This document shows, in pieces, positions 16,401 through 25,906 of a stretch of DNA of 64,000 bases; positions within the stretch are counted from its first letter, which is position 1; the number at the start of each line of letters is the position of its first letter. The position numbers were made by a program, and so were the translations under genes. Source of the DNA: Cohnella panacarvi Gsoil 349. Lineage in GTDB: Bacteria > Bacillota > Bacilli > Paenibacillales > Paenibacillaceae. The DNA lies in assembly GCF_000515335.1 (NCBI RefSeq), contig NZ_KI911563.1:3310936-3374935 (forward strand). The letters are read 5' to 3'. Under the pieces are notes generated by a model that did no database searches, was not told the origin of the DNA, and saw only the letters and a program-made list of their open reading frames with translations.

Positions 16401-17546
16401 ATGCTTTCTGGCTGGATGCTAGGAATCGGATTGTCCGGATTTGCGATCGCATTGGCGCTGGCGCTCGTACTGACGCCGCTCGTTAAGAAGTTTGCCGTTC
16501 GCATCGGCGCGATAGACGTGCCGAATCATCGTAAAGTTCATACGCGCATTATGCCACGGATGGGCGGACTCGCGATCTACGCTTCGTTCACCGTAGGATT
16601 ATTATTGTTAATGCCTTGGCTGCCGGAAGGCACGCTAAGCCATCATGACCGCAATCTTATCGGAGCATTGTTGACCGGGGGCACGCTCATCGTGTTGCTC
16701 GGCTCGCTCGACGACAAGTTCGATTTGTCGGCGAAGCTGAAGCTTCTCATTCAGATCGGGGCTGCATGCATCGTCGTATTCGGCTTCGACGTTAAGATCA
16801 ATTTGCTCAACGTTCCGTTCGGCGAGTCGATGCAACCGCTCGGCGAATGGATTAGCATACCGCTCACGATCTTCTGGATCGTCGGCGTGACGAACGCGAT
16901 CAACCTGATCGACGGACTCGACGGTCTCGCTGCCGGCGTATCCGCTATCGCCATCGGCACGATTCTCGTCATGGGCATTATTATGGGCAACTCGGCGGTC
17001 ATTCTTCTTTCCACCGTATTGCTTGGCGGCATCATCGGATTTTTATTTTTCAACTTCCATCCCGCGAAAATTTTCATGGGTGACTCGGGCTCGCTATTCC
17101 TAGGCTTCGCCTTGGCGACGCTCTCGATGCTCGGCTTTAAGCAAATTACCGTCGTTTCGTTCGTTACGCCTTTGCTTATCATCGGCGTACCGCTCTCCGA
17201 TACGTTCTTCGCCATCGTACGCCGGTGGATTCACAAGAAGCCGATTTTCGCGCCGGACAAAGGCCATCTGCATCACTGCTTGCAGCAGCTCGGATTCAGC
17301 CACCGCACGACGGTGCTGATCATTTACGGAATCGCGGCGTTCTTCGGAACTTGCGCCGTCATTCAATCGAGCATGTCCGATACGGGCCTCGGCAACTGGA
17401 TTACGTTCATCGTTATCTGCGCGCTCGTGTTCCTGCTCCAGATCGGGGCGGAGCTGATCGGCATCGTCGATAAGACGCGTCGTCCGGTGCTCGATTTCTT
17501 GGCTCGTCTCCGGATGAAGCCGGGAACCGAGACGCGTTCCAAATAA
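16401..17546 (+). CDS. tagO: Undecaprenyl-phosphate GlcNAc-1-phosphate transferase (WecA/TagO family)
   Basis: Polytopic enzyme that moves GlcNAc-1-phosphate onto undecaprenyl phosphate, the first step of teichoic-acid-like or secondary wall polymer synthesis. The 381-aa protein shows about ten to eleven membrane segments and the family motifs VPNHRKVHTRIMPRMGGL, LDDKFDLSAKLKL, NAINLIDGLDGLAAG, FHPAKIFMGDSGSLFLG and KGHLHHCLQQLG, carrying the Asp and His residues used by the PNPT superfamily. ATG 16401 follows AAGGGGAGA by 8 bases. It completes the tagA-tagO initiation pair next to csaB. Confidence 0.92.
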   Translation: MLSGWMLGIGLSGFAIALALALVLTPLVKKFAVRIGAIDVPNHRKVHTRIMPRMGGLAIYASFTVGLLLLMPWLPEGTLSHHDRNLIGALLTGGTLIVLLGSLDDKFDLSAKLKLLIQIGAACIVVFGFDVKINLLNVPFGESMQPLGEWISIPLTIFWIVGVTNAINLIDGLDGLAAGVSAIAIGTILVMGIIMGNSAVILLSTVLLGGIIGFLFFNFHPAKIFMGDSGSLFLGFALATLSMLGFKQITVVSFVTPLLIIGVPLSDTFFAIVRRWIHKKPIFAPDKGHLHHCLQQLGFSHRTTVLIIYGIAAFFGTCAVIQSSMSDTGLGNWITFIVICALVFLLQIGAELIGIVDKTRRPVLDFLARLRMKPGTETRSK

Positions 17547-17572
17547 TTGCAATGTGCAACTGTCGACATACA

Positions 17573-17607
17573 AATCCCTGATTCGAGTCACGAATTAGGG
17601 ATTTTTT
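17573..17607 (+). terminator. Terminator of the csaB-tagA-tagO block
   Basis: A 13-bp stem AATCCCTGATTCG / CGAATTAGGGATT (one G-T wobble) with a 5-base loop and TTTT. Strong. Confidence 0.9.
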
Positions 17608-17684
17608 ATCGTTATCGGCTAAATATTCATAGCTTCGCGACCGATAACAAAAGTACAGGAACGACATGATAGGAGGAACTCTAC

Positions 17685-20600
17685 GTGTTTAGAAAATTCA
17701 GCACCGTATTCGTCGTTGTGGCCATGCTATTCCAGATGTTCTCCGTCTTCGGCCCAGTGGCAACGGCGGCGGCAGGCAGTTTCGTATTCCCGAACGAACA
17801 GATGACGCCTGCTTCGGCCCGGATCACAACAAGTCAAAGAGTAACGCTGGAAGGGTCGATTAATAATGTCAACCCAAACAGTATATCCGTCAGTGTGTTT
17901 CAAATCATTGATGATAAAGGCGATACCGACCCATCCAATGACATTACGGGTCTAACCAAGTTGGATCAGACGAGTGTCGTATACGTCAATGGATACAGTT
18001 TGACGGTATATAATCTCGAACTGTTCCCCGGACTTAACCGGATTATGTTCAAAGGGCAACAAAACGGCGGCGAAGTATCCGACAATTACTATATCAATTA
18101 TCGCAACTCGCCCGTACTTTCGGATTTGATGGCGATGATCGACGGTCAATCTTTCCCGATTCAGGATACGAAGACGACGGTTGTCTATTCGAATACTTCT
18201 AAGGGCAGGACCAATTACGATATCAGTATTACAGGCAAGGCCCCGAACGCAGAGAAAGTAACGATTGTTCTCAACGGAAACAGCAAGACGTATAACGTTA
18301 ACAGTAGTTCCGGCGACACGTTCGTCGCATCTCCGGTTAATTTGAAAAAAGGCAAAAACCAAGTTACGATCCGAGTCAGCAACAGTACGCAGACGATCGA
18401 GACGATACGCGACATCGCGTTCTATAACGGCGGCGTAACATTCTATGACGTTAACATTGCAGATACGACCGCGGGAGCGGCAGCGCCTCAATCTCTAGAG
18501 TATCGGCCGAATTATCCGTATACGACTAAAGGAAATGTTCAAATCACAGGTAAAGTGATCGTACCGAACTCGTATTATGACGGTCCTGATGCTGACACTT
18601 TGCCTGAACCGCATCCGGATCCAGCTGTTCCGCTCGCCATTCATTATGATGTAACGACGGGAACGCCTAATTACAGCGTATCTAGTGTTGTATATGGCAC
18701 GGCAGTACCAGGGTATAACGTTTCCGACAAATTTTTCGAATATCAATTTACGATTAACAGCGCTACGTTGAATCCTGCTTCCTATACGGATGATATGCTA
18801 TATAATATGTTACTCCATGCAGACAATGAAGAAAATCGAAGACTAGGCATTACACCGATCAATGAGGGTACGACTGATCTTGGCTTTTCATTGCGCAATG
18901 GAACAACCGCATATATCTACGATATAAATTATTTGCCGGGTTATAGCTCTACTGGATATGAAAGCTTGTCGGGAGTCGATATGCAGGGCGCGCAGTTGTT
19001 CAGCATGCCGCTCGGTGTGGAAGTGTTGATCGGAAACCCTGCAGCATTGGGGGCAGGCGGTCTTAATGATACGATCGATCCTGTAAGGATTACCGAGATG
19101 GTAAACAGCGCTGGCACGTCGTATGTGCCCGTATTGAACACGGACTATGATACTAAGCCCGTCGTTGTACAGACGGTTACTAAGACGATCAATGGAGTCG
19201 CGCAAACATTCGGCCGTGTTATTTTGCAGGTGGACAAGCTACCTAATACGGGAACCCAAACGCTGAAATTCAAGCTGAATGCCGGTTCGGCGTTAGCCTC
19301 GCAAACCGTTGAGTCGGTTACCGTAAATTTGTTATATGGTCCTTTTGCGAATTTCAGTAACGCTAGCGATGGAACGATCATCAATGTAGACACGACATCG
19401 TCTACGTTAGCAACCGATATCATAACGACCAGGCTTAACAATTTCCGAGGACAATTCAGCAATATAGCGAACCCGCTTGAAATCCGCTATGCGCCGATTA
19501 CTACAGGTGCAGACGCAGGTCCACAAACCGTATTTTTCTATGTCAACAACCAACTCATACCGCTGGTGCCTGTTACGGCATCGAATTTACATGATTTGAA
19601 TTTTCAAATTTCGGCGTCCTCGGTAGCTGCGGCGTACAATGCTATGTTCATGGGCGAGAACAAAATCAAAATCGTGTTCCAAAGCAATGCGAATTATTAC
19701 GAGAAGACGATAAAGATCAATTTGGTGCCGACGAACTTGCCAGTGATTCCAGCACCTGATACAGACGGTGTATATCCGTATACTAAAGAGCTGAATGCGC
19801 CGCTGGCGAATGATCCGAATTTCCCGATGTCTGGAAGTATATATACAACTAAGAAATCCGAAATGAACGTCTATGGTACGTTTGACTTCCTGGATTTCGC
19901 TTCAGCCCAAGGCATGCTGCCGTCTGCTGCTGTTCCGCAGATCGTTTCAAAGCTGGGGTCGATGAGTTCGTTAACGAATTACATGCTTCGGATTACTTCT
20001 CCTGATTTGTCAACGCCGATTGAGTGGGACTTGACGAGAGAGTTTGAAGTTATTAAGAAGAGCGCTCCAACCGGCACTCCTTCGGGAGTTGTTAATGCAG
20101 GGCTATCTGCGAATCCGAACTTGACTGTACGGTACGATACGGATAGTCAGACGTTCTCGTTTATTCTGAGAAATCAGAAGCTCCATTCGGACGGTAGTGC
20201 AAGCATTTATAACATTTATGTATATAATAGCGGCATTACGGGGCCTAGAGCGTCTTACCGCTTAGAGGTTGATCCGACTGCTATTCCTTACAGCATCATC
20301 CGTCCTCTGCTGCCGGAGAAAAGTATCGTAAATCAGAACTTTATCGAAGTGATAATAGACGCTCCTGGCGCCGAAACCGTGACGATCAACAAAGTCAAAG
20401 CTGAAAGAATCGACTATGACAGCGACAATGACGGAACTCCGGACTATTTGGGTGCGTATCGCGCAACCGTTACGAACTTGAAGGCCGGCAAAGAAACGAA
20501 GATCGAGTACGTTATATCAAACGCCAACGATTCAACCAAAGACTCGTTCACAATCCAATACGTGCCGACCAATATTCCGGGCGGTCAATTCATGGAAACG

Positions 20601-21848
20601 ATGAAGAGCAGCCACAAAGTATTCGATGGACTTATTAATCTGACGTTCCAGAAGGGTACATCTTTAATTCGTACAGATTACAACGTACCGGCTAATTTAA
20701 AGAATCAGATCTTCACAGGACATAATCTATTGTTTGCAGTTGCGAACCCCGAAGATGGTGTCGTCGACAGACGCGAGTACGAGACGTTACCGGCGAACTT
20801 CGATGCTATGCTGATCAGCTTTGGTACACGTTTTAGAGTGTCCTATCCAACGCATTTCATTAAGGCGAGTCCAACGGTGTGGATTGACGCGGGTCTTGCG
20901 GATGATCCGTCGACAGGATCGTACGACCCTCTCAAGTATGGTGTTGACCCGTACCAGTTCCCAGGCGCGACTGGGCCAGGTGGGACAGCAATACCAACTT
21001 ACGATAACCGACCAGATAACCGAGAACTTATTTCATCTAAGGTTGGTACGCTCGAGTTGAAGTATGACGAAAGCATGCGCGATGTCACTGGCACGATTAT
21101 GACGGTGTTCCGTTACGATGTTAAGGGAAAATACTGGGAAAACGTTGGTGGGACAGTAGATACGAAGAAACATACCGTTAAAGTTCCGTTCCAGCAGTTT
21201 GGTTACTATGTTGTAGGCAAAATGGTCTATTCTTATGTAGATATAACTCAGCACCCTTATGCTCGCAACTTTATGGAAGCGATCTACGCTAAAGGAATTA
21301 TGAATCCTGCTACTTTCGATGCTTTCGGGGGTGATCAGTTTACCGAACGAGGCGAGTTTGCGCGTATGATGGTCAAGGGCTTGAATTTGCCGCTTGACTA
21401 TGAGCTCAGCAAGTCGCACTTCGATGACGTACCGTATATGATCAATCCAGATGCGTTGTGGGATTATCGCTATATCGAGACTGCTGCTAGACAAGGTATA
21501 ATTCGTGGGACCAGCCCAAGGGCTTTCGAACCGCGTGCGTACACAACAAGACAGGCTGCTGCAGTTATCATTGCAAGATCTCTTAATTTAAAGTTGGATA
21601 CTGATTCGAATAAAATTAATAAAGACCTACAGAAGCAGTTCAAGGACTATGATAAGATCGATTATTATGCTAGAGCTGCTGTTCTTGCCGTTGCTAAGAA
21701 AGGATTCATCCTAGGAACGCCGATTGATCCTAGTAACCCGAAGGGCGGAGCTGTGTTTGAACCCGACTCCAATCTCCTTCGCAGCGATGCCGCGATCATT
21801 ATGGCGAAGATTCTAATGGATCAGAAACGTCTTCCGAAGATCGGCTAA
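17685..21848 (+). CDS. Large secreted protein with C-terminal SLH domains
   Basis: A 1387-aa surface protein. Residues 1 to about 30 form a signal peptide (hydrophobic core, then VATAAAGS). The bulk is beta-rich, Thr/Asn/Asp-rich repeats resembling stacked Ig-like modules (VTLEGSINNV, ITGKAPNAEKVTIVLNG, KGKNQVTIRVSN). About the last 210 residues hold three S-layer homology domains (for example YSYVDITQHPYARNFMEAIY, GEFARMMVKGL, DYYARAAVLAVAKKG), expected to anchor it to pyruvylated SCWP made by the upstream genes. AGGAGG lies 10 bases before the GTG start. C-terminal SLH placement contrasts with the N-terminal SLH of the next protein. Adhesion, enzymatic or structural role is unknown. Confidence 0.88.
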   Translation: MFRKFSTVFVVVAMLFQMFSVFGPVATAAAGSFVFPNEQMTPASARITTSQRVTLEGSINNVNPNSISVSVFQIIDDKGDTDPSNDITGLTKLDQTSVVYVNGYSLTVYNLELFPGLNRIMFKGQQNGGEVSDNYYINYRNSPVLSDLMAMIDGQSFPIQDTKTTVVYSNTSKGRTNYDISITGKAPNAEKVTIVLNGNSKTYNVNSSSGDTFVASPVNLKKGKNQVTIRVSNSTQTIETIRDIAFYNGGVTFYDVNIADTTAGAAAPQSLEYRPNYPYTTKGNVQITGKVIVPNSYYDGPDADTLPEPHPDPAVPLAIHYDVTTGTPNYSVSSVVYGTAVPGYNVSDKFFEYQFTINSATLNPASYTDDMLYNMLLHADNEENRRLGITPINEGTTDLGFSLRNGTTAYIYDINYLPGYSSTGYESLSGVDMQGAQLFSMPLGVEVLIGNPAALGAGGLNDTIDPVRITEMVNSAGTSYVPVLNTDYDTKPVVVQTVTKTINGVAQTFGRVILQVDKLPNTGTQTLKFKLNAGSALASQTVESVTVNLLYGPFANFSNASDGTIINVDTTSSTLATDIITTRLNNFRGQFSNIANPLEIRYAPITTGADAGPQTVFFYVNNQLIPLVPVTASNLHDLNFQISASSVAAAYNAMFMGENKIKIVFQSNANYYEKTIKINLVPTNLPVIPAPDTDGVYPYTKELNAPLANDPNFPMSGSIYTTKKSEMNVYGTFDFLDFASAQGMLPSAAVPQIVSKLGSMSSLTNYMLRITSPDLSTPIEWDLTREFEVIKKSAPTGTPSGVVNAGLSANPNLTVRYDTDSQTFSFILRNQKLHSDGSASIYNIYVYNSGITGPRASYRLEVDPTAIPYSIIRPLLPEKSIVNQNFIEVIIDAPGAETVTINKVKAERIDYDSDNDGTPDYLGAYRATVTNLKAGKETKIEYVISNANDSTKDSFTIQYVPTNIPGGQFMETMKSSHKVFDGLINLTFQKGTSLIRTDYNVPANLKNQIFTGHNLLFAVANPEDGVVDRREYETLPANFDAMLISFGTRFRVSYPTHFIKASPTVWIDAGLADDPSTGSYDPLKYGVDPYQFPGATGPGGTAIPTYDNRPDNRELISSKVGTLELKYDESMRDVTGTIMTVFRYDVKGKYWENVGGTVDTKKHTVKVPFQQFGYYVVGKMVYSYVDITQHPYARNFMEAIYAKGIMNPATFDAFGGDQFTERGEFARMMVKGLNLPLDYELSKSHFDDVPYMINPDALWDYRYIETAARQGIIRGTSPRAFEPRAYTTRQAAAVIIARSLNLKLDTDSNKINKDLQKQFKDYDKIDYYARAAVLAVAKKGFILGTPIDPSNPKGGAVFEPDSNLLRSDAAIIMAKILMDQKRLPKIG

Positions 21849-22369
21849 GTCAAATTCGACCTGTGTCGAGATAAATGCGCCGCCTGCTCTCCCTCGTGGG
21901 GGAACGGGGGGCGCATTACTTGTCAATGAAACCCGCTTATTTACGATCCAGGCTGCTAACGCAGTGTTCTAAATTGGACATTTAGGAAAATGTTTTACAA
22001 TGACGTGTATCCTGTAGTCAAGTTATACTAAGAGAGCTTAAAAGGATGTAATAAGCAAGGTACTAAGAGTAGAATTCGTAAAAAAAGTTTGAAACTAATT
22101 CTACGTTAGGCGCAACTTTTCGCGAGTCCGTGCGTTTAACATCTTGGAACACTGAATAGGGGAATACATATCAGACTAGCGAAATTATAGATTATACTTT
22201 ACGCTAGACAATAACCTCATGTATAATGTGGTGAGTATTATGCTCACGCTACCTATTTTGTGTTGCTCTCTACTGTTTACGAGTTTCTGCGACATGTATC
22301 TACTACATAGACATGCAGCAGACATCAATTATAGACAATGCTCTACTCAAGGAAGGGGGTGAAACAACC
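21849..22369 (+). other. Long leader region of the S-layer gene
   Basis: About 520 bases without a gene. It starts with an inverted repeat AATGCGCC (21874-21881) / GGCGCATT (21910-21917) that lacks a T-run and may terminate or process the SLH-gene transcript. A weak promoter-like pair ATGACG (21999) and TATACT (22023) and a better one at 22198-22227 follow, then a short hairpin GTGAG / CTCAC at 22231-22247. A long, AT-rich, multi-promoter leader is typical of S-layer genes. Confidence 0.6.
22198..22227 (+). promoter_or_regulatory. Sigma-A-like promoter of the S-layer gene
   Basis: TTTACG at 22198-22203, an 18-base spacer, and a perfect TATAAT at 22222-22227. The resulting leader would be about 135 bases to the first start codon and about 210 to the second. 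Confidence 0.55.
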
Positions 22370-22444
22370 ATGAGAGATTCGAGCTATAATTCTTCCCATC
22401 AATCCAAACAGATATTTTCCCAAGGAGGAGAAAAAAAGGTTATG
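22351..22444 (+). promoter_or_regulatory. Tandem in-frame translation starts of the S-layer gene
   Basis: Two start sites lie in the same frame 24 codons apart. The first is GGAAGGGGGTG (22351-22361) before ATG 22370; the second is AAGGAGGAG (22422-22430) before ATG 22442. No stop codon lies between. The second ATG opens a normal signal peptide; the first adds a hydrophilic 24-residue extension. A like tandem arrangement has been described for the cell-wall protein operon of Brevibacillus brevis 47. Confidence 0.7.
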
Positions 22445-25400
22445 AAGAAAAGTTTCTCTGTTCTTCTATCTGCAGCCGTAGCGTTCGGTTCGTTCGCATC
22501 GCTTGCATCCGCTGCTGATGATCTGACTGCACAACAGAAATTCGATGCGCTTAAAGAAAAAGGTATTTTCGCTGGTGTTGACGCTAATGGCTCCGCTGGT
22601 CTTGACCAGAACATGAACCGTGCGCAATTCGCACGCGTTGCTGCTCTGATCCTGGGCCTCGAAGGCATCGGCGCTACGGACACGAAGCAAGTAACTGAAA
22701 AGCCATTCCCAGACGTTGCGTTGGGCCAATGGTACACGGAAGAAGTAGCTGCTGTTAAAGAAGCGAAAGTTCTCGTGGGTAACGCTGACGGCACGTTCAA
22801 CCCAACCGGCAACATTTCCGTACAAGAGCTGGCTGTCGTAACGGCTAACGTTCTTGGCCTGAAAGCTGTTGAAGGTGCTAAAATTGAAGGTGCTGCTGAC
22901 TGGGCTGCTGGATACATCCAAGCAATCAAAGACGCTGGCGTTTCCTTCCCAACGAACTACACGCAAGCTGCTACTCGCAGCCAGCTCGTAGAAGTTTCCT
23001 TCCAAGCTGACGCTAAGATCAACCCAGTTGCTCCTGCGAAAGTATCCGTAGCATCCGCTAAGGCTACTGGCGTTAAGACGGTAACTGTAACGTTGGACAA
23101 AGCAGTTGACGACACGAAAGCTACGTTGACGCTGAAACGCGGTACGGCTACTGTAGCAACTACGGCTAAATGGTCCGACGACAAGAAAACGGCTACGTTG
23201 ACTCTGACTTCCACCAAAATCATGGAAGGCGAATACAGCGTAACGCTTGCGGGTCTCGCGAGCGAGGAAATCGCAACCGCTTCGGCTACTTTCACTGCTC
23301 AAAACGAAAAAGTATCCAAGTTGGAGTTTGTTTCTCCTTCCGATACTATTGCACAATCCAGCAAAGTGAAAGTTGAATTCGCAGCCCTGAACCAATACGA
23401 AGAGGCTGTATCGTTGCCGGCTGGCAACTTTAACCCTTATGCATCTACTCCGGCCGCTGCTAGCGTGACGAAAGATGCAAACGGCAAACTCTTCGTGGTA
23501 CTGGACACGGATGATATCAACCTACCAGTTGGTTCTCAAATTTCCGTGAACATCGTAAACAACGAGTCTCAAATGTCTGTAAACAAAATCTTCAAACTTG
23601 GCACGAAACCGTATGTATCTAAAGTCGAACTCGGCAAGGTTACTTACTCTAACGGTCAAGACTACCTGAGCAAGAACGGTGATAAGGCTGTAATCGAACT
23701 GATTCAGCTTGACCAATATGGTCACCAAGTCACAGATCAATCCGGTTCCTTGTACAACGCATCCGTTAATGTAACTCCTTATCTGGATGCTATCGACCAA
23801 ACCGCAACTCAAGTTGTGGATGACAACAACGATGAAGTGCGTGATGTAGTTGTTAAGCTGAAAGCTGACGCTAAAGCTAGCGGCCAGTACACGGTAAATG
23901 TATTTGGCGGCACGTCGGCTTCTACTACGATCAACATCAAATCTACGAACTATGCTGCAACTGTAGAACTTGATTCTTCCGTTACACTGGCTGAAGGCGA
24001 TGCAGACAAATACATCTCGATCACTGCATACGACAAAGAAGGCAACAAGCTGTCTGCACAAGACATTGTTGACAACTACACAAGCGGCCACATTCAATTT
24101 AGCGCTTCTTCGAATCTGCAATTTGGTGATTCGACGACTCACGCTGGCGTAAGTACTGTGCCGACCGCAATGCTGGTGTCTCCAGGCTTGGCAGTTGTGA
24201 AAACTGGTGAGCACAAAGGTAAGCTTCACATTGCTTCCGTAACGACAAAGGGCTATGCTAACATCTTCGTTAACATTAACCCGACAACGGCTAACGGAAT
24301 TCTGTTCAACAAGAACTTCCAGTTCAATGTTCAGGAGAAACGTTACCCGGTAGCCTTGAAGGCTAAAGACGACAGCGCTGCAAAAGCGGTAACTGGCGCA
24401 AAATCCACTTTGAAAGTCGTGGCTATTGACCAGTTCGGCGATGAAATCAAAGGTACGTTCAGCAACATTAACGATGGTGGCAAGTCGGTATCTTATGAGG
24501 TCTATGTAACTAAAGTTGCAACGGGCACTACCGTTACTTTCGCTGGTGCTGCTGGTATCTACACGAACCTCTCCAGCATCCTTGATACGGGTCTTGATTT
24601 CGACGCAACGGCTGGTGCTATCGGCGATGCTGTGGAAGTGAAGTTCGCTCTCCGTAAAATCGACAATGGCAGCGGCAAAATCTTGGATGACCAAGTATCT
24701 GCCGTAGTACGTAAGATGGAAGTTATCAACCCGAAAACGACGAAGTTGGTCTACTCCGTCAAAGGAATCGACACGTTGTTCGATGCAGTTGATGACAAGA
24801 CTATGGAAAACTCTGTGACCACTGTTGGCGTTACGGTTAACGCAGACAACTTCACTAGCAAACATGCTAGAGCAGTTGGAGTCGAAGCTAAGACCGGCAA
24901 TGAAGCAGTTGCAATTCCGGATTACGTTCAATCGGTAACAAGCAGCGAGCCTAGCATTGTTCAAACGAACAGCCAAAAGCAAATCATTGGTGTTAAGGCG
25001 GGTACTGCAACCATCACTGTATTCCACACGACAGCAACTGGCGAATACGCAAGCCTTACTAAAGAAGTAACCGTTAAATCCGATCCGATTTCGGTTGCCA
25101 GCCTGTCTGCGGATGCAAAATCTGCATCCACGAACACAATTGCTACTACCGGCGGTACGGTTAGCCTTACGGCTTCTGAACTCATGAAGCTCATTGCGAA
25201 GGATAACTATAACACCGAGTACAAAGCAGTTGATGGCGCTAATCCGAACTACGTTGTTGGATATGACAAAGTATTGAATATCCGCTACACGATCTCCGAA
25301 GTACAAGGCGGCGGTTCTGTAACGGTTGACAACAACATCTCCAACGGTACCTTTGGTCAAATCACCATCACTGGTAACGTTGACGGATTTACGTTGACTG

Positions 25401-25453
25401 CAATTGCACCGAGCGGTCAATCCGCTGTAACTGCAGTTACGGTTCCTCACTAA
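22442..25453 (+). CDS. Major S-layer protein with N-terminal SLH domains
   Basis: A 1003-aa precursor forming, by inference, the crystalline surface layer. MKKSFSVLLSAAVAFGSFASLASAAD is a classic signal peptide. Two to three SLH motifs follow (DALKEKGIFAGV, RAQFARVAALILGL, FPDVALGQWYTEEVAAVKEAKV, SVQELAVVTANVLGL) up to about residue 190, then long beta-rich Ig-like repeats to the end. Codon choice is strongly biased (GCT, GTA, AAC, AAA, ACG), as expected for a very abundant protein. SLH domains should bind the pyruvylated polymer of the csaB block. Translation may also start at ATG 22370, giving 1027 aa. A near-perfect terminator follows. Confidence 0.9.
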   Translation: MKKSFSVLLSAAVAFGSFASLASAADDLTAQQKFDALKEKGIFAGVDANGSAGLDQNMNRAQFARVAALILGLEGIGATDTKQVTEKPFPDVALGQWYTEEVAAVKEAKVLVGNADGTFNPTGNISVQELAVVTANVLGLKAVEGAKIEGAADWAAGYIQAIKDAGVSFPTNYTQAATRSQLVEVSFQADAKINPVAPAKVSVASAKATGVKTVTVTLDKAVDDTKATLTLKRGTATVATTAKWSDDKKTATLTLTSTKIMEGEYSVTLAGLASEEIATASATFTAQNEKVSKLEFVSPSDTIAQSSKVKVEFAALNQYEEAVSLPAGNFNPYASTPAAASVTKDANGKLFVVLDTDDINLPVGSQISVNIVNNESQMSVNKIFKLGTKPYVSKVELGKVTYSNGQDYLSKNGDKAVIELIQLDQYGHQVTDQSGSLYNASVNVTPYLDAIDQTATQVVDDNNDEVRDVVVKLKADAKASGQYTVNVFGGTSASTTINIKSTNYAATVELDSSVTLAEGDADKYISITAYDKEGNKLSAQDIVDNYTSGHIQFSASSNLQFGDSTTHAGVSTVPTAMLVSPGLAVVKTGEHKGKLHIASVTTKGYANIFVNINPTTANGILFNKNFQFNVQEKRYPVALKAKDDSAAKAVTGAKSTLKVVAIDQFGDEIKGTFSNINDGGKSVSYEVYVTKVATGTTVTFAGAAGIYTNLSSILDTGLDFDATAGAIGDAVEVKFALRKIDNGSGKILDDQVSAVVRKMEVINPKTTKLVYSVKGIDTLFDAVDDKTMENSVTTVGVTVNADNFTSKHARAVGVEAKTGNEAVAIPDYVQSVTSSEPSIVQTNSQKQIIGVKAGTATITVFHTTATGEYASLTKEVTVKSDPISVASLSADAKSASTNTIATTGGTVSLTASELMKLIAKDNYNTEYKAVDGANPNYVVGYDKVLNIRYTISEVQGGGSVTVDNNISNGTFGQITITGNVDGFTLTAIAPSGQSAVTAVTVPH

Positions 25454-25462
25454 TAATTGTAT

Positions 25463-25500
25463 CAAACAAAAAAGACCCCGAAAGGGGTCTTTTTTGTTTG
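25463..25500. terminator. Strong bidirectional terminator of the S-layer gene
   Basis: A perfect 17-bp stem, CAAACAAAAAAGACCCC with its complement, around a GAAA tetraloop; the right arm supplies the T-run. The group II intron begins two or three bases later, the placement expected of class C introns, which recognise terminator stems. Confidence 0.95.
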
Positions 25501-25906
25501 ATGTACGCCCAGCATGGGCGTCATCTCTACGGTGAAAGTCCGGAATGGGGGCTGGCAAGCGCCTACCATAGCCAAGAGCAAGGGTGTCCGCCGCGAGGCG
25601 GAATCCGAAGGAAGCTGGAGGCAAACGCACGGCTCGAGGTACACGAATCCAATTTGAGGCGGTTGCAGTCGGATGAGTCACCATCACATGACGAAATCCT
25701 AAGCTGCCAAAGGCTGCAGCCGTAAACTTGGGCGAGCGCGGGCGGAAAGATGACGTTCTTATCTGGGGAGACCTGTGGAATATGCGAAGTATTTGCGTAA
25801 CCGTGGCTGAGAAGTCGCGCTGAATCCGCAGGAGTCAGCAGAAGCCATAGTACGGTGTTGTTGCAACAACACCGGAAGGGCTGAACCTAAAGGAGAGAAG
25901 AAATCG

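Noticed and set aside
23522-25687. Long antisense ORF (721 codons) over the S-layer gene
   Set aside because: It arises from biased codon use on the sense strand; product is Arg/Ser/Cys-rich without motifs and has no start site.
25498-25906. Missed gene between the S-layer gene and the maturase
   Set aside because: The stretch matches group IIC ribozyme domain I-IV sequence features and lacks a good coding frame.
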